Assembly: GCA_003554685.1 (NCBI GenBank)
Contig: PWHA01000325.1
Coordinates: forward strand, 1 to 6,205
Length of the DNA: 6,205 bases
Source of the DNA: Halanaerobiaceae bacterium
Lineage (GTDB): Bacteria > Bacillota > Halanaerobiia > Halanaerobiales > Halarsenatibacteraceae
Direction: 5' to 3'
Shown here: piece by piece, positions 1-5,188 of the stretch
How the letters are laid out: the number at the start of each line of letters is the position of its first letter
Numbering within the stretch: position 1 is the stretch's first letter
Notes under the pieces: model-generated
What the model was told of the DNA's origin: nothing
The model's input: only the letters and a program-made list of their open reading frames with translations
Database searches by the model: none
Program-made: the position numbers and the translations under genes

Positions 1-502
1 CGGCTGAAACCTGCTCGAACTCAAGATGCATTTTATCTTTATAGGGATAATGATCCATCCGGAAGACACTGTTTTCCGGCCATCCCCCATCGTAATAGGC
101 GCTGTACCACCAATGGCTTTCCCCCTCCAGGGAGTGAATAACATAAGTGTTCAGTTCCTCATCCAGCTCATATTCCATTTCGAAATGACCCTCTTCTTTC
201 AGATAGACCAGCACATCAAAGAGAGAAAAATGTCCTTCCTGAAAGATATCAGGCCTAAGGGTCTCCACTTCCCTGGGATTAAAAGTAAATGTTCCCGGTC
301 CTTCAACCCTGACCTCTCCCTGAAGCTGAATGCTGGTATCACCCATTTCTCCCCGAATTTCATGCGAAACTTGATTTCCTTCAGCCAGTAACAACTTATC
401 CAGGGCTTGATTTTCTTCAGCCCGGAGCATTGTTAAAGAGAAAAAGAGGACTGCTATAAATAAAACTCCAATCAGAAAATAAATACATTTGTTGTTTTTC
501 AT
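1..502 (-). CDS. Exported protein of unknown function, N-terminal part (cut by left window edge)
   Basis: The frame is open from an ATG at 502-500 to the window edge (167 complete codons) with no stop, so the C-terminus lies outside. The start is set by GGAGGG at 513-518, 10 nt upstream. An in-frame ATG at 520-518 overlaps that site and is less likely. The protein begins MKNNKCIYFLIGVLF, followed by more hydrophobic residues and LRAEEN, a typical Sec signal peptide probably cleaved after residue 28 (LRA). The mature part is acidic. It contains a stretch beginning GHFSLFDVLVYL and, further on, HWWYSAYYDGGWPENSVFRM, rich in Trp and Tyr. The layout (a 'set up over a length of chain, then W-x-Y-x-x-x-x-G') loosely resembles DUF4430/transcobalamin-C-like ligand-binding modules, but I would not assign it. 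Function unknown. It is transcribed away from the rest of the window, and a leader with repeats at 521-600 precedes it. Confidence 0.8.
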   Translation of the reverse strand, partial: MKNNKCIYFLIGVLFIAVLFFSLTMLRAEENQALDKLLLAEGNQVSHEIRGEMGDTSIQLQGEVRVEGPGTFTFNPREVETLRPDIFQEGHFSLFDVLVYLKEEGHFEMEYELDEELNTYVIHSLEGESHWWYSAYYDGGWPENSVFRMDHYPYKDKMHLEFEQVSA

Positions 503-520
503 TTTTATCTTTCCCTCCAT

Positions 521-600
521 CTTTGGCAGTGCTATCTTTGACAGCGCTATTTCTTTTATAGTGTCAACTTTGACAGTGCTATTTCTATGACAGTGTTATC
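521..600. repeat. Degenerate 15-18 bp repeat, about five copies, in the leader of the leftward gene
   Basis: On the plus strand the best copies are 536-553 (CTTTGACAGCGCTATTTC) and 568-585 (CTTTGACAGTGCTATTTC), one base apart. Shorter or degraded copies lie at 521-535, 554-567 and 586-600. The core is TTTGACAGTGCTAT, or ATAGCACTGTCAAA in the sense of the downstream gene. The copies sit between the candidate -10 and the ribosome binding site. They could be repeated operator or leader elements, or simply slippage products. Confidence 0.75.
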
Positions 601-606
601 ATTATA
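601..606 (-). promoter_or_regulatory. Candidate -10 box for the leftward exported-protein gene
   Basis: A perfect TATAAT reads on the minus strand about 100 nt upstream of the start codon. The hexamer 16-18 nt further upstream is a poor match to TTGACA, so the assignment rests on the -10 alone. If it is used, the transcript leader of about 90 nt would contain the repeats at 521-600. Confidence 0.3.
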
Positions 607-646
607 CCTTTGCTGCACGGCAGAACTATGTAATCAACCTAACAAT

Positions 647-706
647 TTCCTACAAAGTGCAGCCGGTTCCTAAAAAGTGCATCTGGTTCCTACAAAGTGC
701 AGCCGA
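647..706. repeat. 20-bp tandem repeat, three copies
   Basis: The units are 647-666, 667-686 and 687-706, each starting TTCCTAMAAAGTGC. Units one and three differ only at the last base; the middle one has several substitutions. On the minus strand the unit reads TGCACTTTKTAGGAACC. Closely spaced end repeats of this kind occur at the tips of IS21-family elements, but no transposase gene or fragment is recognisable nearby, so a relic insertion end is only a suggestion. Confidence 0.8.
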
Positions 707-1160
707 CTAATTACCCCACTTTTTACAGACTGCTATGAAATTGAACTCATTTTTAGTTCTAATTTTTAACCCTTAGTATAGAATAACTATAGCTATTTGT
801 CAAAAGGGGAGTTGATAAAAAAGTCTGAAAATAGTTGCAGGCATTAAAAATGGATCTACTCGTAAACTCTTGGTAGATAGCAATGAATATGGTCTTAGCA
901 AAATCTCCACTTTTCTTTTGAAAATGAAATTTTCAGACACAATACACATACTTTGTCTGGACGTAAAGCAAAATGACCAGAGAATAATTTCGTAAAAGCA
1001 GTAAAAATTTTGGTTTACGTGCCAGCATCTTTGTGTGTCCTGTCTATTTTCTGTGAATTTTCTGTTAATTTATGCCTCTGAAAAAATTGCATTTATCCCA
1101 CAAACCCCTGGTAAATACTTAAATATAATGATAAACCTCTATAATTATAAACATTAAAGA
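707..1160. other. Stretch without a confident gene; one orphan 58-codon open frame
   Basis: No frame here looks like a known protein. The only open stretch with ordinary amino-acid composition is 819-995 on the plus strand, whose translation includes IVAGIKNGSTRKLLVDSNEYG. It follows a TAA at 816-818, has no ATG or convincing ribosome binding site at its head and ends in TAA at 993-995. It may be the remnant of a degraded gene, or chance. GGTTTACGTGCC at 1012-1023 recurs at 5254-5265. An imperfect inverted counterpart, GGACGTAAAGC, lies at 959-969. Confidence 0.5.
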
Positions 1161-1229
1161 ATAATGATCTGTGAAAAGCAATAATCTGTGAAAAGCAATA
1201 ATCTGTAGAAAAAAGATCTGTAAAAAAAC
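1161..1229. repeat. Imperfect 16-20 bp tandem repeat, about four copies
   Basis: The core ATAATCTGTGAAAAGCA recurs at 1161-1180 (with a 3-nt insertion), 1181-1197, then more diverged at about 1198-1213 and 1214-1229. A further ATCTGT follows. It lies in a gene-free region. The TGTGA halves are not followed by a TCACA half, so these are not obvious Crp sites. Confidence 0.7.
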
Positions 1230-1720
1230 AATCTGTTTTGTTGCTATTTAAAGCTAATCGAATTTTAAAGTATGAATAAAAATTTAAGAATGAGTGAAGA
1301 AACTTTTTGTCCAGCAACTACAGGGGCGGACAAATGTCCCTATTTTAGTCTGTTTAAAAATGATTGTTTTTAGCAGTTCCCTAATAACGGAACACGAGAA
1401 GAACCTTAAAAGAAGCAAACCCCGATAATTGACTAATAAACTTAAATTAATTATAATTAACATATCAATAATAAAAATAAGACTTATTGGAATCATCAAA
1501 TATTTAGTAATCATTATTTATTGAGCAATTACCTTGATTATTAATTCCCTAATTATTTAATGCAATCATTAAACACAAATAGTGTTATTATAATAAAAAA
1601 TTTCCACACATTAATATCCGCTCATTTTAATAAATTAAAGCTGACCTGCCGGTTTCCTGCAGGACACAGGAGAGGTTTTCAAATAATACTTTTTTAGAAT
1701 AACTATTTTGAAAAAATTCT
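1230..1720. other. AT-rich stretch without a recognisable gene
   Basis: Minus-strand open frames here are runs of Ile, Tyr, Phe and Leu made by AT-rich DNA and have no supporting ribosome binding site, so I call none of them. The one GC-richer island is about 1641-1675. It contains CCTGC at 1645-1649, which can pair with GCAGG at 1659-1663, and the 8-bp palindrome CCTGCAGG at 1656-1663. I see no T-tract that would make it a terminator. Confidence 0.5.
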
Positions 1721-1776
1721 GGCAAATATAATCGCAAATATAATACCAGCAAATATAATTTCCGGGTAAATATAAT
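1721..1776. repeat. Array of four AAATATAAT units (TATAAT hexamers)
   Basis: Perfect TATAAT hexamers lie at 1727-1732, 1739-1744, 1754-1759 and 1771-1776, each preceded by AAA and the first three by GCAAA. A fifth lies at 1809-1814. They are 160-250 bp upstream of the regulator start. Any could serve as a -10 element, but no good TTGACA-type partner is seen at 16-18 bp: the nearest, TTGAAA at 1708-1713, is spaced 13 bp from the first. They may be repeated promoter or protein-binding units, or a degenerate minisatellite. Confidence 0.55.
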
Positions 1777-1810
1777 CTCCTAGTAAAAGTTCCCATAATA
1801 TCAGAATATA

Positions 1811-1903
1811 TAATAGAAGAGATGTAATATATGTAATAGAGGAGATGTAATAGAGGAAGTGTAATAAAGAAAGTGTATATAGAGGACATGTAAAAAGAAA
1901 ATG
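1811..1903. repeat. 14-bp tandem repeat, about six copies, upstream of the regulator
   Basis: Unit consensus is TAATAGAGGAGATG. Copies: 1811-1824, 1834-1847, 1848-1861, 1862-1875, a 15-bp copy at 1876-1890 and a diverged 1891-1903. A short TAATATATG at 1825-1833 lies between the first two. Each unit joins a purine-rich, ribosome-binding-site-like AGAGGAG to ATG or GTG, usually followed at once by TAA from the next unit. Confidence 0.8.
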
Positions 1904-1923
1904 ACCAGCAGCAGGGCTGATAT

Positions 1924-1957
1924 TTTGCCGGTATCCTATATTTGCCGGTATCCTATA
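1924..1957. repeat. Perfect 17-bp tandem duplication ending just before the regulator's RBS
   Basis: TTTGCCGGTATCCTATA occurs at 1924-1940 and again, without a gap or mismatch, at 1941-1957. It ends 5 bp before the AGGAGGTG of the regulator gene, so it lies in its untranslated leader. Perfect identity suggests a recent duplication. Confidence 0.9.
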
Positions 1958-1975
1958 ATAGAAGGAGGTGGCGGA

Positions 1976-2650
1976 ATGATTGAATGTGTTAAAGGCTTAA
2001 ATATTTTTGAAGTGCTCTCCGAGGAGAGTGTAAAAGAAATAGCCTCGAAGGCCAGAGTTATTAAACTGGAAGCGGGCAGCATCTTATTCCGGCCGGAAGA
2101 TACCGTTGAGTTTATTTATATCTTACATCAGGGAAAAATTAAAATTTATAAATTAAATGAAGCCGGCCGACAGCTGACCCTGGCTCACCTGGTTCCCGGC
2201 AATATAATTGGAGAGGTAGACCTTTTCTCAATGCGGCCCCGGGGAGTTTTTGCTGAAGTCGTGCAGGATGCCGTTCTTTGTGTGATAGATAATGATTATA
2301 TCAGAGAAATTTTGTTGAAATATCCAGAGCTGACGGAAAAAATGCTGAATATTTTATGTTCCAAAATAAAAGAACTGGAGAATGAAGTATATGATCAGGC
2401 TATTTGTAGCACCAGAGGCAGGATAATAAAAAAGCTTTTACAGCTCGCTGATTCCCATCATAAGGACTCGGAAGAAAGCATCTTAATCCCCATAACCCAT
2501 CAGGAGCTTGCCGATATTATTGGTTCTTCCCGGGAAACGGTAAGCCTGACATTAAAAACCCTTGATAATAGCGGTTATCTTGAAACTCTTCACGGAAAAG
2601 TGAGATTTGAGAAAAACAAATTACTGGAACTTAAAAACTCGACCTGTTAA
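1976..2650 (+). CDS. Crp/Fnr-family transcriptional regulator
   Basis: A 224-residue protein of normal family length. The frame is open upstream to 1901, but ATG 1976 is chosen because AGGAGGTG at 1963-1970 sits 5 nt before it and the Crp/Fnr fold begins here. Residues 8-115 form the cyclic-nucleotide-binding-type beta-roll. The cassette GEVDLFSMRPRG (79-90) keeps the Glu (E80) and Pro-Arg (P88, R89) that bind cyclic nucleotide phosphate in this superfamily. Residues 117-138 form the dimer helix. A Crp-type winged helix-turn-helix follows at about 145-212, with THQELADIIG and recognition helix SSRETVSLTLKTL (184-196). The R-E-T-V-S pattern resembles those contacting TGTGA- or TTGAT-type half sites. 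Cysteines 4, 102, 128, 144 and 224 are scattered and do not match an FNR iron-sulphur cluster. Ligand and targets are unknown. The neighbouring redox protein suggests a stress role, by inference. Confidence 0.95.
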   Translation: MIECVKGLNIFEVLSEESVKEIASKARVIKLEAGSILFRPEDTVEFIYILHQGKIKIYKLNEAGRQLTLAHLVPGNIIGEVDLFSMRPRGVFAEVVQDAVLCVIDNDYIREILLKYPELTEKMLNILCSKIKELENEVYDQAICSTRGRIIKKLLQLADSHHKDSEESILIPITHQELADIIGSSRETVSLTLKTLDNSGYLETLHGKVRFEKNKLLELKNSTC

Positions 2651-2701
2651 TTTTAGATTTTTAAATTGAAAGCGATCCAGCACCTATCACATTGTAACAA
2701 T

Positions 2702-2739
2702 CCTGCTAAAAAGTTTCCCCAAAAATTGCTTTTTGCAGG
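2702..2739 (+). other. Hairpin between the regulator and the selenoprotein gene
   Basis: CCTGC-T-AAAAAG (2702-2713) pairs with CTTTTTGCAGG (2729-2739): 11 base pairs with a single bulged T and a 15-nt loop. It lies 51 nt after the regulator stop. There is no T-tract after it on the plus strand, so it is a weak terminator candidate. It abuts the first promoter-like repeat at 2740. Confidence 0.4.
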
Positions 2740-2836
2740 GCAATAACTTTAACCTGTTCTTAATTATATAATCCGGTCAATTTAACCGGGCTGGGAACCC
2801 GGGAGCAATAACTTTAACCTGTTCTAATTTTATAAT
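2740..2836 (+). promoter_or_regulatory. Duplicated promoter-like element upstream of the selenoprotein gene
   Basis: A 21-bp segment is repeated exactly at 2740-2760 and 2805-2825 (GCAATAACTTTAACCTG followed by TTCT). Each copy leads into a similar AT tract containing a perfect TATAAT, at 2767-2772 and 2831-2836. The second TATAAT lies 27 nt before the start codon, so its transcript would carry a short leader. The -35 regions are poor (TAACTT at 17-bp spacing in copy one), which suggests activator dependence if these are promoters. Between the copies, CCGGT and ACCGG form a dyad at 2773-2789. Confidence 0.5.
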
Positions 2837-2862
2837 TTTTGAGGAGGAGAGGATATTTAGAA

Positions 2863-3426
2863 ATGAGCTGGATTAAAACTATAGACCGCTCTGAGGCCGA
2901 AGGCAGACTGAAGAAAGTTTATGACAGAATCTCTCCTGATAGAGAGGCTGAGATAGCCGAAATTTTAAAATCCCACAGCTTAAACCCCCGGGTGCTGGAA
3001 GCCCATGTAGAGCTCTACAAAAATATCATGTTTGGTCAGTCCAACCTTTCCCGCAGTGATAGAGAAATGGTGGCGGTGGTAGTTTCGAAGATAAATTACT
3101 GTCATTACTGAGTAAATCATCATGGAGCGGCGCTCCACAGGGAAACGGAAGATGAAAGGCTGGTAAAAGAAATAATAGCCGATCATAAAAATGCTGATAT
3201 CTCGCAAAAAAGGCAGGCCATGCTGGACTACGCTGAAAAATTAACAGAATCTCCCCGGGAAATCACCGCAGCAGATATTGAAAATTTAAGAGAGGCTGGA
3301 CTTGCTGATAGAGATATTCATGATCTCAATCAGGTGGTGGCCTATTTTAACTATGTCAACAGGGTTGCCGACGGCCTGGGCATTGAACTGGAAAGCGGTG
3401 CCAGAGATTACCTGGAATCCAGTTGA
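2863..3426 (+). CDS. AhpD-like / carboxymuconolactone decarboxylase-family selenoprotein (UGA-encoded Sec83)
   Basis: A 187-residue product if the in-frame TGA at 3109-3111 is read as selenocysteine. ATG 2863 is chosen over an upstream TTG because GGAGAGG (2846-2852) lies 10 nt before it. Frame and family similarity continue unbroken after the TGA. The active site reads E68...SKINYC80HY-U83-VNHH87GAAL. Spacing E-12-C-3-C/U-4-H matches Mycobacterium tuberculosis AhpD (E118, C130, C133, H137), with Sec replacing the second Cys. The C-terminal part (QAMLDYAEKLTESP..., VVAYFNYVNRVADGLGIELE) is typical of the 'uncharacterized peroxidase-related enzyme' branch of about 180 residues. Likely role: cytosolic thiol/selenol peroxidase or disulphide reductase. 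The physiological electron donor and substrate are unknown. A hairpin at 3123-3137 fits a bacterial SECIS. The alternative is a Cys-to-stop nonsense mutation (TGC or TGT to TGA). The selC/selB machinery lies outside this window and cannot be checked here. Confidence 0.88.
3109..3137 (+). promoter_or_regulatory. UGA (Sec) codon plus candidate bacterial SECIS hairpin
   Basis: TGA at 3109-3111 is followed by TGGAGC (3123-3128), loop GGC (3129-3131) and GCTCCA (3132-3137), a perfect 6-bp stem. The loop starts 17 nt after the UGA and its first two bases are G. As I recall it, the published bacterial SECIS model requires a small apical stem-loop 16-37 nt downstream with a G in the first two loop positions, and this fits. 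The stem is built by codons for Gly-Ala-Ala-Leu, including two GCG Ala codons that are uncommon elsewhere in the gene. Confidence 0.75.
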
Positions 3427-3549
3427 TTTAGCAGGCCTCCTTCCTGCCCCGGCTGCGTCTGATAGCGGCATAAGGTATTAAGTCTTTAAAATCAGGATTG
3501 AAGATAGATTATACAAAGTTTAAAAGCAGGTGATCAAATACAAAGCTCA
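3427..3549. other. Spacer after the selenoprotein gene
   Basis: The only structure is a weak hairpin, GCAGG (3431-3435) with CCTGC (3443-3447), starting five bases after the stop. It has no T-tract, so termination here is uncertain. I see no gene. Confidence 0.4.
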
Positions 3550-3672
3550 GGTAATGTCAAAAGATCTATGAAAGAGCACATCGATAGGTAGGTAATGTCA
3601 AAAGATCTATGAAAGAACCTATCGAGAGGTAGGTAATGTCAAAAGATCTATGAAAGAACCTATCGAGAGGTA
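3550..3672. repeat. 41-bp tandem repeat, three copies, directly upstream of the F5/8 C protein
   Basis: Units lie at 3550-3590, 3591-3631 and 3632-3672. Units two and three are identical. Unit one differs only near GAGCACATCGATAGG, where the others have GAACCTATCGAGAGG. Each contains GTCAAAAGATCTATGAAAG. The last copy ends 2 nt before the GGGAGG ribosome binding site of the next gene, so the array occupies its leader or promoter zone. The 41-bp period is close to four helical turns, which would place any bound proteins on the same face of the DNA. Confidence 0.92.
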
Positions 3673-3687
3673 AAGGGAGGTTAAAAA

Positions 3688-5118
3688 TTGATACCAAAAA
3701 ATCATATCAATCCGGTTTACAGTCAGGATTTTATAAATTTTTTTTCAATAGAACATCTTTTGCTAAAGGTTCAGTTTTTAATTAAAAACTTCATTAAAAA
3801 AAACACCATTATAAAAAATATTATTATAATGTTGATGATTTTTCTTCTAAGTTCTATTTTTGCTTTCAGTATTTCTCTTCAGGCCGGTGAGGCCGCAGAT
3901 TTTTATGAGAGTTCCAATGTGCGATTTTATTATGAAGAGGGAAATTTTTATCTGAATCTTACTACTCCGGCCCCTGTTCTTTGCGCGGTGAATTTTGCTG
4001 AAATGGGGGAGAAATATAATAATTTAACAGCCATGGATATGATTTCTCCCGGTGTAAACCATCTGGTGGAACTTGATCTCGAGCCAGATAAAATCTATCA
4101 GGTAAAACTAACCGCCTTTACCGAAGCGCATGAAATTTATAGATCTCAGGAATATCTGGTAGATACCGGGATTGATAATGAAACCGATGATTTAATAGTT
4201 ATTCAGGAAGGCGAGAAGAGCGAGGAATGTGAGAAGGGAGAGCAAGACCAGGAGGTTCAGGAGGTTCAGGAGGGTCAAGAAGGTCAAAAGGGCCAAGAAG
4301 GTCAAGAGGGCGAGGAGGGTCAAGAGGTTCAGGAAGGTCAAGAGGATCAGGAGATCCAGGAGAGCCAGGCCCGAACTATTGAACTGGCTGCTGCTGATGA
4401 TGAATTCAGCCAGGTGCCGGAAATTGAAGGAGTTACAGATACAGGAGCCAGCATTAATTTTTCCACAAAGAATCCTACTTTGAGTTCCACCGCTTTTGGA
4501 ACCACAGAAGAATTTGGCAGGCTGGTTAGGGCCCCGGGAAGAATACCGGCAGAAAGCCATGAAGTTTCTCTTCCCGGACTGCAAGCTGACACTGAATATT
4601 CTCTGGAAACTATCGTTATTGATGAAAGCGGCAAACTACTTCGTTCTGGTATAAGCACCTTTACTACCGCAGAATCAGAGGAAGAGGTGGATTATGGTGA
4701 AAATCATGCCACTTTAGAGGCGGGCGCTGAAATTTACGCTGTCAGCAGTAATTTTGGTAATGATCTAACCGGCCCCTTTGGAGCTGTTAATGCCATCGAC
4801 GGGGATCCCGGTAGCGAATGGTCTTCTCAGGGAGAAGGAGATGAAGCCTGGATAGAGATAAAGCTCGCGGAGAGCAGAGAAATAACCGGCTTTGGTTTTT
4901 GGTCAAGAACGATGGGAGACACAGGTGAAATAAGGAGACTTAAGGTTATCACCGGAGAAGGAGAAATCCTGGGTGAATTTGATATTCCCGATGCAGAGCG
5001 GCTCTATAATTTCACCCTGCCCCCAACAAAGACTCAAAATGTTCGTTTTGAAGTAGTAAACTCCACTGGAGGCAATACCGGTGCCAGAGAAATCCGGATT
5101 TATGGAGAGGCAAATTAA
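3688..5118 (+). CDS. Secreted or anchored protein with two Fn3-like modules and a C-terminal F5/8 type C domain
   Basis: A 476-residue protein starting at TTG 3688, supported by GGGAGG at 3675-3680, 7 nt upstream. The in-frame ATG at 3829 has no ribosome binding site, although it would give a more ordinary signal peptide. With the TTG start, a basic N-region of about 44 residues precedes the hydrophobic segment 45-64 (MLMIFLLSSIFAFSIS at 48-63). Cleavage is possible near LQAGEA (64-69). Residues about 72-157 look like a beta-sandwich of fibronectin-III type. Residues 172-230 are an acidic linker with 13 tripeptides of E-x-Q type (189-227). Residues about 240-330 form a second Fn3-like module (TDTGASINFSTKNPTLSSTAFG). 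Residues about 334-474 form an F5/8 type C/discoidin-like domain (AVNAIDGDPGSEWSS, AWIEIKL, REIRIYG), a fold that commonly binds carbohydrate. No catalytic domain is seen. A surface adhesin or polysaccharide-binding role is inferred. The overall acidity suits a saline habitat. Confidence 0.85.
   Translation: MIPKNHINPVYSQDFINFFSIEHLLLKVQFLIKNFIKKNTIIKNIIIMLMIFLLSSIFAFSISLQAGEAADFYESSNVRFYYEEGNFYLNLTTPAPVLCAVNFAEMGEKYNNLTAMDMISPGVNHLVELDLEPDKIYQVKLTAFTEAHEIYRSQEYLVDTGIDNETDDLIVIQEGEKSEECEKGEQDQEVQEVQEGQEGQKGQEGQEGEEGQEVQEGQEDQEIQESQARTIELAAADDEFSQVPEIEGVTDTGASINFSTKNPTLSSTAFGTTEEFGRLVRAPGRIPAESHEVSLPGLQADTEYSLETIVIDESGKLLRSGISTFTTAESEEEVDYGENHATLEAGAEIYAVSSNFGNDLTGPFGAVNAIDGDPGSEWSSQGEGDEAWIEIKLAESREITGFGFWSRTMGDTGEIRRLKVITGEGEILGEFDIPDAERLYNFTLPPTKTQNVRFEVVNSTGGNTGAREIRIYGEAN
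4252..4368 (+). repeat. In-frame 9-nt repeat array encoding E-x-Q tripeptides
   Basis: Thirteen consecutive 9-nt units of the type GAGGTTCAG, GAGGGTCAA or GAAGGTCAA encode EVQ, EGQ, KGQ, EGE, EDQ, EIQ and ESQ. The middle position varies while Glu and Gln stay nearly fixed. The array forms a highly acidic, probably extended linker between the two Fn3-like modules. Because the unit is a multiple of three, copy-number changes would alter linker length without breaking the frame. The repeat also keeps other frames open, which yields spurious antisense open frames across it. Confidence 0.9.
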
Positions 5119-5123
5119 TTCAA

Positions 5124-5171
5124 TTATGAGGTCAAACAAATATGAGGTCGAACAAATATGAGGTCGAACAA
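5124..5171. repeat. 16-bp tandem repeat, three copies, just after the F5/8 C protein gene
   Basis: Units are 5124-5139, 5140-5155 and 5156-5171. Units two and three are identical (ATATGAGGTCGAACAA), and the first differs at two positions. The array begins 5 bp after the stop codon and ends 17 bp before the terminator stem. Confidence 0.9.
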
Positions 5172-5188
5172 CAACTCCCTAAAAAACA

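Noticed and set aside
26..391. Plus-strand 121-codon open frame
   Set aside because: It is antisense to the exported-protein gene, which has a signal peptide, a ribosome binding site and coherent composition.
1163..1215. TGTGA motifs as Crp operator sites
   Set aside because: No TCACA partner at the 6-bp spacing; the motif is part of a tandem repeat.
521..1229. Possible CRISPR array from the clustered repeats
   Set aside because: Units are short, directly abutting and different between clusters, with no constant-length unique spacers or cas genes.
1093..1889. Three minus-strand open frames of 74-84 codons
   Set aside because: They are low-complexity Ile/Tyr/Phe/Leu translations of AT-rich repeats, with no ribosome binding site or recognisable motif.
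1901..1975. N-terminal extension of the Crp/Fnr protein
   Set aside because: It translates the 17-bp duplication and the ribosome binding site itself (poly-Gly); the AGGAGGTG lies 5 nt before ATG 1976.
2839..3111. A separate 90-residue protein ending at the TGA, and a separate 68-residue protein from 3220
   Set aside because: Both are in the same frame and together make one AhpD-like protein with Sec at the TGA. The second piece has no ribosome binding site of its own.
4192..4658. Antisense and frame-shifted open frames over the Glu/Gln linker
   Set aside because: The 9-nt repeat keeps all frames open; the Leu-rich and Arg/Lys-rich translations are shadows.
3829..5118. ATG 3829 as the start of the F5/8 C protein
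   Set aside because: It would give a neat signal peptide but has no Shine-Dalgarno sequence, whereas TTG 3688 has GGGAGG at 7 nt. It remains possible.
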